A DNA stretch of 64,000 nucleotides from Paraglaciecola sp. T6c (lineage in GTDB: Bacteria > Pseudomonadota > Gammaproteobacteria > Enterobacterales > Alteromonadaceae): NCBI RefSeq assembly GCF_000014225.1, contig NC_008228.1:1798001-1862000 (forward strand). The letters run 5' to 3'. Positions 1 to 7,832 of the stretch are shown one piece after another. How positions within the stretch are numbered: the stretch's first letter is position 1; every line of letters starts with the position of its first letter. The notes under the pieces were generated by a model. That model worked only from the letters and a program-made list of their open reading frames with translations, did not search any database and was not told the origin of the DNA. The translations under genes and the position numbers were made by a program.

Positions 1-66
1 CTTGAAGTGATTAAAAAAACCAAATCTAGAAGTTACGTATACGACATGCTCGATAATAAGCGTTAG
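1..66 (+). CDS. 3' end of an unidentified gene (partial)
   Basis: An open frame enters from the left edge and ends in TAG at 64-66. The 21 visible residues end in ...YDMLDNKR, too little to identify; a Fic-family C-terminal wing is possible but is only a guess. The stop codon overlaps the integron core site GTTAGCA (62-68). If the cassette at 63-1014 is removed, the frame reads AAG CGT TAA, so the same last residue and a stop are restored. The gene therefore probably predates the cassette and was hit within its last codon without losing function. Confidence 0.45.
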   Translation, partial: LEVIKKTKSRSYVYDMLDNKR

Positions 67-1014
67 CATCAAAAATCAGTGGTTCATTGAATGGATAAAA
101 AAGAATACATAATTCGCCAACTCGGAAGGACGAAAAACAAAAAATATGAAGCATATGTTGTAACGAGAATAATTCACTTATTGAATGATTTCAGCATTAA
201 GTTTATCACCCAACAATATGTAACGCGCCCCAAAGGTAGAGCGCTAACTGATTTATATTTCCCTCAGTTTGCTTTTCATATTGAAGTTGATGAAGGCCAG
301 CATTTCAACCAAGCTAATATCGAAGCAGATAAAATTCGTGAAGCAGACATTATCAACGCAACTGGTCACGAAATATTGCGGATTGATGTAACAAAGTCAT
401 TTGATGACATAAATACCCAAATAGATGCCGCCGTAAATAAAATAAAAAGTATGAGGCAAGAAATCTCATTTATTCCGTGGGACATAGATTCTGAATTTGA
501 TTCGGCAACATACATAAAGCGCGGTTACATTGACATCAAAGATAACGTGGCATTCAAAACAATAAAAGATGCATGTAACTGTTTTGGTCATAATTACACC
601 GGATATCAACGGGCTGGAGCAGCGCATCCCGACCACTATATCATGCTATGGTTTCCAAAATTATTTCCCAACGGAGAATGGGATAATCAAATTAGCTCTG
701 ACGAAGAAGTAATAACCGAGCGAAACGAAGATGACAAAAAAGCAAAACAACATGTATCAAGTCACGTCAACAACAAAGAAAAGCACAAGCATCAGCGGAT
801 AGTGTTTGCAAAGGTAAGAGGAAACCTCGGGGACGTATTGTATCGTTTCAGAGGGCAGTACCAATTAGATGTAAAAGATAGCAATGAAAAAACTGGCCTG
901 ATTTGGCGACGAATTAAAACCCGAGTGAAAACATATGAACAAAACTAATGCTAACAATCAGCTCAAGTGGGACTGGTTTTCCGCTGCGCTCCAAACCAGC
1001 ACCTTAGCTGGGCG
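63..1014 (+). mobile_element. Single integron gene cassette
   Basis: The 952-bp unit starts just inside the core site GTTAGCA (62-68) and ends at the G of GTTAAAA (1014-1020). It carries one gene and one attC site (949-1020), which is cassette architecture. The R'' box TGCTAAC (949-955) is the exact reverse complement of GTTAGCA at the 5' junction. That is expected because the circular cassette joins its 3' G to its own first bases. No integrase gene and no second attC are visible, so it is a lone cassette here, although an array to the left cannot be excluded. Confidence 0.82.
91..948 (+). CDS. PvuRts1I/AbaSI-like modification-dependent restriction endonuclease (cassette-borne)
   Basis: 285 residues. 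The N-terminal half has a PD-(D/E)XK-type core: an acidic residue in ALTDLYFPQF (about 51-60), then HIEVDEGQH (about 63-71), followed by RIDVTKS. This resembles the Vsr-like nuclease domain of PvuRts1I/AbaSI enzymes, which cut DNA containing hydroxymethyl- or glucosylated cytosine. The C-terminal half contains RIVFAKVRGNLGDVLYRFRG and a WRRIKTRVKTY tail, compatible with the SRA-like base-reading domain of that family. The length also fits. Function is inferred from motif pattern only. It is the only gene of an integron cassette, consistent with a portable anti-phage role against modified-base phages. The preferred base modification cannot be read from the sequence. Confidence 0.62.
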   Translation: MDKKEYIIRQLGRTKNKKYEAYVVTRIIHLLNDFSIKFITQQYVTRPKGRALTDLYFPQFAFHIEVDEGQHFNQANIEADKIREADIINATGHEILRIDVTKSFDDINTQIDAAVNKIKSMRQEISFIPWDIDSEFDSATYIKRGYIDIKDNVAFKTIKDACNCFGHNYTGYQRAGAAHPDHYIMLWFPKLFPNGEWDNQISSDEEVITERNEDDKKAKQHVSSHVNNKEKHKHQRIVFAKVRGNLGDVLYRFRGQYQLDVKDSNEKTGLIWRRIKTRVKTYEQN

Positions 1015-1020
1015 TTAAAA
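949..1020 (+). repeat. Integron attC recombination site (72 bp)
   Basis: The boxes in order are R'' TGCTAAC, spacer, L'' AGCTCAAG, central stem CTGGTTT, loop with CGCTGCGC, AAACCAG, L' CTTAGCT, spacer GGGC, R' GTTAAAA. L'' and L' pair except for one extra C, the extrahelical base typical of attC sites and used by IntI to choose the bottom strand. Central pairing CTGGTTT/AAACCAG is perfect. The site starts one base after the TAA of the nuclease gene, the usual tight packing of a cassette. Confidence 0.88.
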
Positions 1021-1243
1021 TCATCAAGCTCGAACGGCTGCTTTTCGCTCATTACTGCCGTTTGGTATTTCACATCTGTACGACCGCTTTACGTACGGAG
1101 GAGCCTATGGGCGAGGTCTGACGGGCATTAATAGTCAAATACCGGAAGTTCATAGGTACTTAATTTGGCTTAGGTTTTATTATTTTCTAAACGCGAAGGT
1201 TTCTATCCATCAACACTAAACCATCATTCACTCTCAGAACATT

Positions 1244-1792
1244 TTAACTCACAGCCGTTCTGCCGTTCTTGAAGCGCAGAAATAGAGGTTTAATGCACTT
1301 GTGTGACAACAACGAGATAGGGGCGAACATCAATACACCGACAAATGGGATAGCAGGACCAAACACAAAGGTTGAGCCGATAACATGCCCAAGAATGCAT
1401 TCCATTCTGTATAGCGGTACAAATAAAGCTGAAACTAAAACGCCCAGAGCCAAATACATTGTTACGCTTGGAAAGCCATTTACAAAGGCAATTGATTGAA
1501 CTGTGCTTACCAGCAGCATGCTAAAGAATCCCAGTAATACCGACGGAGGAAGTGTTTTTGCATCCGACCCAGTTGATATTCTTTTTTTAATTACTGCAGC
1601 GGATAGCCACACCAGAAGTGGCAAAATCAGTAGTCCCCACCAATTCGACAATCCGGGAAGATCAGCACGCATGAAAAGGTGATGGGTAATTACTCCGCCG
1701 TTAAAGTATTCCCATGTTAAGTGACACACTTCGAAAAGTATTACTGCCAGTAACAGGCCATTTCTTATTTTATTGAATTGCTTCTCTTCCAT
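1244..1792 (-). CDS. Unknown multi-pass membrane protein
   Basis: 182 residues with about five hydrophobic segments (roughly 10-27, 50-68, 83-105, 112-128 and 137-163), a short charged N-terminus and a basic C-terminal tail (FLRFKNGRTA). I do not recognise the family. A weak GGGT ribosome site precedes the ATG. It stands alone on the minus strand between the cassette and a small lipoprotein gene, with no operon partner, so context gives no function. The protein is expected in the inner membrane. Confidence 0.6.
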   Translation of the reverse strand: MEEKQFNKIRNGLLLAVILFEVCHLTWEYFNGGVITHHLFMRADLPGLSNWWGLLILPLLVWLSAAVIKKRISTGSDAKTLPPSVLLGFFSMLLVSTVQSIAFVNGFPSVTMYLALGVLVSALFVPLYRMECILGHVIGSTFVFGPAIPFVGVLMFAPISLLSHKCIKPLFLRFKNGRTAVS

Positions 1793-2044
1793 TTCATTTT
1801 ACCCTAGATCGATCACAATATGCGTGTATCTAGCAACCGCCGTACCACAGATGAAAAACAAGTAAAATCAATGAATTACAATTTAGGCTTATTCTGAGCG
1901 TAGTTTGTTTGCTCAGATATTAGTGTTATTAGCTAATTTTACGTATTCAAGTAACACGTTCGCACAATCTAATCAGACTAAATGGCGAGGTTTGATATGT
2001 CCTAGACACTCTTGAGCATCTTTTCTGAATAACAGGACTTCACT

Positions 2045-2206
2045 ATGCGTCATGTACTTTGTCTCCTTGCAGAATTGTTATTGTTGAGCGGTTGCGCTGA
2101 TAACGTCTCTCTTATTGAAGCGGCCGCAAAAGACAAACAACAAATACTAATATTAATGTGGTTCACCGGCTGGTTTACGTACAGAGTAGTCGTTGACGTT
2201 TTTTAA
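2045..2206 (+). CDS. Small predicted lipoprotein (53 aa)
   Basis: ATG at 2045 is preceded by ACAGGA about 8 bases upstream. The 53-residue product has a short signal peptide ending in a lipobox (LLLLSGC, Cys at residue 17), a short polar stretch, then a hydrophobic Trp-rich C-terminus (residues about 34-53). The lipobox suggests lipidation and export. No family is recognised. The short length and lack of context leave some doubt that it is a real gene. Confidence 0.42.
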   Translation: MRHVLCLLAELLLLSGCADNVSLIEAAAKDKQQILILMWFTGWFTYRVVVDVF

Positions 2207-2288
2207 ACTCAACGACGGCTTTTGGCACAAAGCTATCTGTCTAACTTGGTCTGGCTCGCTATTCACAAAATGCAAAATGAAAGCCTGA

Positions 2289-2336
2289 TTAACGCATATA
2301 AGCGCTAATTCATATAAACGATAATTCACATAAACG
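2289..2336 (+). repeat. Three 16-bp direct repeats (iteron-like)
   Basis: Three consecutive 16-bp units follow the pattern (t/c/a)taa(t/c)(t/g)ca(t/c)ataa(a/g)cg at 2289-2304, 2305-2320 and 2321-2336. The last two differ at two positions. The AT-rich, one-and-a-half-turn spacing could serve as a multi-site operator for the downstream surface-protein gene; this is inference. Confidence 0.5.
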
Positions 2337-2540
2337 AGTAAGGCGTTATTTCGTCTGCTGAGTTAGGGGAAGATCAGGTATTGGTTTCACGCTGATTATG
2401 CGCCCTGATGTTTGGTTATGGATGTCAATCTTCACAATCTATTGATGTCTGTTTTTATTGCTGCGGACTACGCTCAAACCACTTTCAATTTATTTTTAAT
2501 CTATTCTCATTGCACGTCTAATCCCTAGGCCCTGAATGAC

Positions 2541-2608
2541 GAGTGAAACAGGCTGCGATCGGCAAATCCGCTTGCCGATACGGGATGAAAATTTCCATTG
2601 TTTCACTC
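2541..2608. promoter_or_regulatory. Nested inverted repeat / hairpin upstream of the surface-protein gene
   Basis: Outer arms GAGTGAAACA (2541-2550) and TGTTTCACTC (2599-2608) are perfect inverted repeats. Inside them ATCGGCAA (2558-2565) and TTGCCGAT (2572-2579) form a second perfect stem with a 6-base loop. No T-run follows, so it is not a simple terminator. It could be a structured leader RNA or a DNA-level operator about 270 bp before the start codon at 2877. Confidence 0.5.
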
Positions 2609-2876
2609 ATGCACGGTGCTTTCAGTTTTTCTCATTTGCGTTCATTTCCATTCATTTAAAACGACGAATGATTCAGTTTGCTTCACTTAAGGATTAGGTG
2701 TGTTTCTTAGGCGATTTATTTTGTGTCACTGTGTTAATTCGTGTTTAGTAAATTCTTGTAAATAGCAGAGGCTCAGAGCTAGCAGAGGGTAGCAGTCGTC
2801 TATCGCGTACACGAACACACTCGGTCACGCGCGTTGTACAGCGGAGCCACTCTAACAAACATGTAAAGGAAAGATC

Positions 2877-5800
2877 ATGGATACTAGAAACGTTACGTAC
2901 AATAAGCGAGGTCCTGATGCTCACATCGAACATGCTTCAGACTCCCTTTCTAACAGAGCTTCAAACAGCATTTTACCTCGCTCTTTACAGCACTATTGGT
3001 TGGTACTGTGCGGCTTACTTATGCTGTGCATGGGGGCGAGTCAAGTTCAGGCCGCAGATTTGGTTAACGGCGGCTCAGTATCTGGTGTTATTTCGGTAGC
3101 GGGTGAGGAAGATACCTGGACGTTCAACGCCACAGCGGGAGAGCGTATTAATATTCAGTTGGTAGATTTAGCCGCTGGTGATTTATTTCCTCAAATGACG
3201 CTCTATGCGCCAGATGGTACACGCGTTACTTCGGCGAGTAATTATACAGTGGCCAGTATTTATAATGCTGAAGCGCCTGAAACAGGTACCTATTCTCTAG
3301 TCGTTCAAGACGGCACCTCACGGCAGGATAATACAGGCGCTTATGCGCTTCATTTTGCTAAGTCTATCGGTGCCAATGAAAACGGCTCGTTGATTAACGG
3401 TAGCTCAGTCAGCGGTGATATCACCTTAGGCGATTTAGACACTTGGACGTTTGACGCCATCGAAGGTGAAAGACTGAATATTCAATTAGTGGACGTGGAT
3501 GAAGCTGGTTTTTTCCCGTTGATGATCCTTTACGCACCAGATGGCAGCCGAGTAGGGTCTGCTAGTAATTACACGGTGGCTAACTTATATAACGTTGCGG
3601 CCACACAGACAGGAACGTACATCTTGCTAGTGCAAGACGGTACGAGTCGACGTGAACAGGTAGGTAGTTATGAAGTGCACTTTGCTAAATCCGTTGGCGC
3701 AAATGAAAACGGCACGCTGAATAATGGCGGTGTAGTGAGCAGTGACATTGCGTTGGGTGATTTAGACACTTGGACATTTGAGGCTACGGCAGGTGAAAGA
3801 CTGAACATTCAAATAGCGGATGTGAACGAAGGCGACTTTTTCCCTTTCATGACGATTTATGGACCAGATGGAACTCGTGTGGGGTCTGCTAGTAATTACA
3901 CTGTGGCAAATTTATACAATGTTGCGGCCACACAGACAGGAACGTACATCTTGCTAGTGCAAGACGGCACAAGTCGACGTGAGCAGGTGGGTAATTATGA
4001 AGTGCACTTTGCTAAGTCCATTGGCGCTAACGAAAACGGCACGTTAAATAATGGCGGCGCGGTGAGCAGTGATATCACGTTAGGGGATTTAGATACCTGG
4101 ACGTTCGAGGCTACAACAGGTGAAAGACTGAACATTCAAATAGCGGATGTAGATGACGCTGGCTTCTTTCCGTTCATGACGCTTTATGCGCCTGATGGCA
4201 CCCGCGTAGGGTCTGCTAGTAATTATACGGTGGCAAATTTATACAATGTTGCGGCCACACAAACAGGAACGTACATCTTGCTAGTGCAAGACGGTACGAG
4301 TCGACGTGATGAGGTAGGTAGTTATGAAGTGCACTTTGCTAAATCCGTTGGCGCTAACGAAAACGGCCCACTGATTAATGGCGGTGCGGTGAGCAGTGAC
4401 ATTACGTTAGGGGATTTAGATACCTGGACGTTCGAGGCCACGGCAGGCGAAAACCTGAATATTCAAATAGCGGATGTGGATAACACTGGCTTCTTTCCGT
4501 TCATGACGCTTTATGCACCAGATGGCACCCGCGTAGGGTCTGCTAGTAATTACACTGTGGCTAACTTATACAACGTTTCGGCCACACAAACAGGAACGTT
4601 TACCTTGCTGGTGCAAGACGGCACAAGTCGTCGTGATCAGGTAGGTAATTATGAAGTGCACTTTGCTAAATCCGTTGGCGCTAACGAAAACGGCCCACTG
4701 ATTAACGGTGGCGTGGTGAGCAGTGACATTACGCTAGGGGATTTAGATACCTGGACATTTGAGGCGGTTGCCGGTGAACGTTTGCATATTCAGCTATCTG
4801 ATATCTTGCGTAATGTGTACTTCCCCTTAATGACGCTTTATGCACCGGACGGTAGTCGAGTCAGTAACGCCAGCAACTATTCTGTCGCTAATTTACGCAA
4901 TATTCTTGCAACACAAACCGGGACGTACATCTTATTAGTGCAGGACGGTACAGGCCGACGTGACCAAACTAGCGATTATGAAATTCACTTTGCTAAGTCT
5001 CTCGGTGCTAATGAACACGGAAAATTAAGCGGCGCTGGTTCTTATTTTGAAACGGTCACGCAAGGTGACATTGATACATTCACCTTTGATGGGGTGGTGG
5101 GTGATGAGGTGACACTAGTTATGCGAGAGCTGGAAGTCACTAATTTATCCCCCTTTATTACCTTGCATAATCCAGATGGGAGTTATTTCACTAACGCGAG
5201 CCATTACTCTGAGGCTGGGGTTTATAATTTAAGCCTACCGATGAATGGAACCTATACCATTGTGCTCAGTGATGGTACTTCAGGCAGAGACCAGATTGGC
5301 GACTACGTTCTTGAATATAACCTGCCAACGGCAGCGCCTGATCCGCAGAAACCGATAGCGTCTGCGTCTTCTGCGCCAACGTTATTTAAAGATCAAGTGA
5401 TTCAACTTAACGGTTCTGGCTCCTTCGACCCCGATGAAGCACCAGAGGCGCTCACGTATAGTTGGACATTGGTATCTGCACCAGATAGCAGCGCTGTAGC
5501 ACAGGCTGATATCGCTGAGCCGAATAGCGCGAATGCCAGCGTACAACCTGATGTATATGGCGAATACCGTTTCGAACTCACTGTCAGTGATGGTTTACTC
5601 AGTGACAGTGCGATTGTTACTGTAACGGTTATCAACCGCGCACCTAGCGCCCATGCCGGTGCAGATCAAAACGTCGAATTAAATGTGCCTACACAGCTCG
5701 ATGGCAGTGCATCAAACGATGCGGACGGTGATTTACTGACTTACGCTTGGACGGTGGTTTCTGTGCCCTCAGGCAGCGCGGTCACTGCACTGCAAAATAG

Positions 5801-7007
5801 CACAAGTGTTAACCCAAGCTTTACACCAGACGTCGCAGGGGATTATGTATTTACCCTTGTGGTTGATGACGGTGAAGACAGTAGCATTGGCGACTCAGTT
5901 GTGGTGCGCGTGGCCCAGGCGAATGTAGCGCCCCAGGCTGATATTCAAGTGAGCGGCGACATGCTAACCGGTACACAAGTCGCTCTAGATGGCAGTGCCA
6001 GTGTTGACAATGACAACGGCCCTCAAGCCCTAACATACGAGTGGCAGGTGATAAGTGCGCCAGCGGGTAGCACTATTAATACGGCAAGTCTTGTTAGCCA
6101 AGGAACAGCCACCACTAGCTTTACAGCTGATGTAGCGGGTACCTATCGTGTACAACTCGCTGTTTTCGATGGTGAGTTAACCGATGTGGTTGAGGCCAGT
6201 ATTGTGATAAACGAGGTGGTGGTCAACCAAGGGCCAGTGGCCGATGCAGGTGCTGACCAGCAACAGGAACTTGGCGACAGCGTTGAGGTTAATGCCTCAG
6301 CAAGCTTTGACCCAGACCAAAGCCCCGCGCCACTGACGTTCGAATGGGTGTTTGTGTCAGTGCCCCAGGGTAGCTTGCTGGTTAGCGCGAGTATTGAAAG
6401 CACGCCTGCGGGGTTAGCGATGTTTGTGCCAGACGTCGCAGGTACTTATACGCTCATGGTCACCGTTAGCGATAGCGAGCTAACCGACTCGGACTCCGTC
6501 ATGGTGACTGTCAGTGAAAATCAAATACCGGTTGCTGATGCCGGGAGTGACCAAACCGTTGATGCAGGCGAGCGCGTAGCGCTCGATGGCTCACTAAGTT
6601 ATGACCCTGACTCAGGCCCTCAAGCGCTCAGCTATTTATGGGAGGTGGCTTCTCGCCCCGAAAATAGCGTAGCTACCGTTATCAATAACAATAATGTGCT
6701 GGCGTTTATCGAGCCTGATTTGGCTGGGTTGTATACATTGCGGCTAGTGGTGAGTGACGGGCAAGCAACGGACGAGGATGAGGTACTCATTGATGTGATC
6801 AACGTGGTGCAACCAAGAATGTGCGATGTCGATGGCAATGATTTTGTGGATAGCCTAGATATTCGTGCTATAGCACGACTTCGCAATGCAACCGCAAGTG
6901 AAGGCGATGTGGCAGATTGGGATCAAAACGGTGTGATTAACGTGCTAGACGCCAGAGGTTGTGCACTTGAGTGTGACCTATCACGTTGCGCCTTAAAACC
7001 CGAGTAA
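2877..7007 (+). CDS. Secreted PPC-repeat / PKD-repeat protein with C-terminal dockerin
   Basis: 1376 residues. ATG at 2877 has a good AAAGGA site. A long basic N-region leads to a hydrophobic signal segment (about 41-58, cleavage near VQA-AD). Residues about 61-825 are seven PPC-like beta-sandwich repeats of about 109 residues (DTWTF...GE...NIQ...LYAPDG...GTY.LLVQDGTSR). Residues about 830-1305 are five PKD-like domains (GS.S.DPD..P..LTY.W ... Y.F.L.VSDG). The last 65 residues hold two calcium-loop repeats (CDVDGNDFVDSLDI and DWDQNGVINVLDA) as in type I dockerins. No catalytic domain is seen, so it is probably a structural adhesin or scaffold exported to the cell surface. The next gene encodes a cohesin-like protein, its likely partner. 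Confidence 0.8.
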   Translation: MDTRNVTYNKRGPDAHIEHASDSLSNRASNSILPRSLQHYWLVLCGLLMLCMGASQVQAADLVNGGSVSGVISVAGEEDTWTFNATAGERINIQLVDLAAGDLFPQMTLYAPDGTRVTSASNYTVASIYNAEAPETGTYSLVVQDGTSRQDNTGAYALHFAKSIGANENGSLINGSSVSGDITLGDLDTWTFDAIEGERLNIQLVDVDEAGFFPLMILYAPDGSRVGSASNYTVANLYNVAATQTGTYILLVQDGTSRREQVGSYEVHFAKSVGANENGTLNNGGVVSSDIALGDLDTWTFEATAGERLNIQIADVNEGDFFPFMTIYGPDGTRVGSASNYTVANLYNVAATQTGTYILLVQDGTSRREQVGNYEVHFAKSIGANENGTLNNGGAVSSDITLGDLDTWTFEATTGERLNIQIADVDDAGFFPFMTLYAPDGTRVGSASNYTVANLYNVAATQTGTYILLVQDGTSRRDEVGSYEVHFAKSVGANENGPLINGGAVSSDITLGDLDTWTFEATAGENLNIQIADVDNTGFFPFMTLYAPDGTRVGSASNYTVANLYNVSATQTGTFTLLVQDGTSRRDQVGNYEVHFAKSVGANENGPLINGGVVSSDITLGDLDTWTFEAVAGERLHIQLSDILRNVYFPLMTLYAPDGSRVSNASNYSVANLRNILATQTGTYILLVQDGTGRRDQTSDYEIHFAKSLGANEHGKLSGAGSYFETVTQGDIDTFTFDGVVGDEVTLVMRELEVTNLSPFITLHNPDGSYFTNASHYSEAGVYNLSLPMNGTYTIVLSDGTSGRDQIGDYVLEYNLPTAAPDPQKPIASASSAPTLFKDQVIQLNGSGSFDPDEAPEALTYSWTLVSAPDSSAVAQADIAEPNSANASVQPDVYGEYRFELTVSDGLLSDSAIVTVTVINRAPSAHAGADQNVELNVPTQLDGSASNDADGDLLTYAWTVVSVPSGSAVTALQNSTSVNPSFTPDVAGDYVFTLVVDDGEDSSIGDSVVVRVAQANVAPQADIQVSGDMLTGTQVALDGSASVDNDNGPQALTYEWQVISAPAGSTINTASLVSQGTATTSFTADVAGTYRVQLAVFDGELTDVVEASIVINEVVVNQGPVADAGADQQQELGDSVEVNASASFDPDQSPAPLTFEWVFVSVPQGSLLVSASIESTPAGLAMFVPDVAGTYTLMVTVSDSELTDSDSVMVTVSENQIPVADAGSDQTVDAGERVALDGSLSYDPDSGPQALSYLWEVASRPENSVATVINNNNVLAFIEPDLAGLYTLRLVVSDGQATDEDEVLIDVINVVQPRMCDVDGNDFVDSLDIRAIARLRNATASEGDVADWDQNGVINVLDARGCALECDLSRCALKPE
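3384..4691 (+). repeat. Near-identical 327-bp tandem repeats inside the surface-protein gene
   Basis: The word GGGTCTGCTAGTAATTA recurs at 3555, 3882, 4209 and 4536, exactly 327 bp apart. Long flanking stretches are identical or differ at only a few bases. The first, sixth and seventh protein repeats are more diverged. This points to recent in-frame duplication or gene conversion, so repeat number may vary between strains. The outer limits given are approximate. Confidence 0.85.
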
Positions 7008-7014
7008 TACCAGC

Positions 7015-7046
7015 GAGATAAGCACAAGGATGTGCTGCTTTATCTC
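7015..7046 (+). terminator. Hairpin after the dockerin protein gene
   Basis: GAGATAAGCACA and TGTGC-TGC-TTTATCTC pair around an AGGA loop with a small bulge. It lies 8 bases after the stop at 7007. There is no clear T-run, so termination may be partial, or the hairpin may protect an upstream mRNA end while the following gene is still read. Confidence 0.4.
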
Positions 7047-7124
7047 ATATGGTCAGCAAACTAACGTTTAGCACATGAGATGTAGAAAATAACTCGAATT
7101 CAATAGGTTAAATAAGGAATATTC

Positions 7125-7736
7125 ATGTTGAAAAATGCAAAAATCACTTTCATGCTCAAACACCTAATCCTCGGGGCGGTTTTGCTATCAGGAGTATGTA
7201 AAACAGCGAATGCTTTGCCCATCTTATCGTTTAACAACACACAAAGTAACGTAAATGAAACGGTTAATATCGGCGATACGATTATTTTCGAACTCTGGTT
7301 TTCAGGATTAGAAAACGTCGATGTAGGCGGGTTTGAATTTTTGCTTGGGTTCAACGATGCTGTCAGCTCCCTTAATTCCGCAGTGGGAAATGCGTCATTA
7401 GATGAGTTTGATATTTTTGATTTAGCAGGAAATTCAAATCACGTCGATGCCTACGCGGTATCATTTACGGCCGATTTATCCACTCAGGCTAATGAGTTTA
7501 TGTTTGCGACGCTATCGTTTATGGCCAGTGGTGCAGGCGTCAGCAATCTTACTTTTAATAATCTCATCGTGTCAGATTTAAACGCGTTGGCTATGGATAT
7601 CAGCGTGTTCGATGCACAAATTACGGTGGTCGATGATACAAACAACATGCCGGTGCCAACCCCGACATCGTGGGGTATATTCCTAATCGGAGTATTAGCC
7701 CTAGCGTGTCGATACAGACGGCATAAACCAAGCTGA
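7125..7736 (+). CDS. Cohesin-like protein with PEP-CTERM-like sorting signal
   Basis: 203 residues; AAGGA precedes the ATG. A signal peptide (about 12-31, ending ANA) is followed by a cohesin-like beta domain (about 34-170: VNIGDTIIFELWFSGLENVD, GGFEFLLGFND). The tail is VPTPTSWGIFLIGVLALACRYRR: a Pro-rich motif, one hydrophobic helix and an Arg cluster. This is the three-part layout of PEP-CTERM signals handled by exosortase, although the motif reads VPTP rather than VPEP. It lies 117 bp behind the dockerin-ended giant protein. I infer that it holds that protein at the surface through cohesin-dockerin binding. No exosortase gene is in the window. Confidence 0.68.
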   Translation: MLKNAKITFMLKHLILGAVLLSGVCKTANALPILSFNNTQSNVNETVNIGDTIIFELWFSGLENVDVGGFEFLLGFNDAVSSLNSAVGNASLDEFDIFDLAGNSNHVDAYAVSFTADLSTQANEFMFATLSFMASGAGVSNLTFNNLIVSDLNALAMDISVFDAQITVVDDTNNMPVPTPTSWGIFLIGVLALACRYRRHKPS

Positions 7737-7832
7737 TACGTTATTCGGCTTGGTTTATGACTTTAAGGAAACGCATGGGAACACAAGGCAAAACACCGCT
7801 TATTTCAGCAGGTTTAATTATGGATGAGATGA

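Larger units (their letters stand above)
2207..2876. other. 670-bp intergenic region with repeats and nested palindrome
   Basis: No convincing coding frame is seen. The stretch holds three 16-bp direct repeats (2289-2336) and a nested inverted repeat (2541-2608), annotated separately. Its length upstream of a large surface-protein gene suggests a regulated leader or promoter region. I could not assign promoter boxes with confidence. Confidence 0.4.

Noticed and set aside
1020-1243. A second integron cassette to the right of the attC
   Set aside because: No further core site pair or attC stem is seen up to the membrane-protein gene; a TTTGGTATTT/AAATACC similarity is too weak.
2289-2336. CRISPR-like array
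   Set aside because: Units are adjacent 16-mers without spacers, and there are no cas genes.
2745-2933. Short minus-strand open frame over the start of the large surface-protein gene
   Set aside because: No ribosome site or family pattern, and it is antisense to the well-supported start at 2877.
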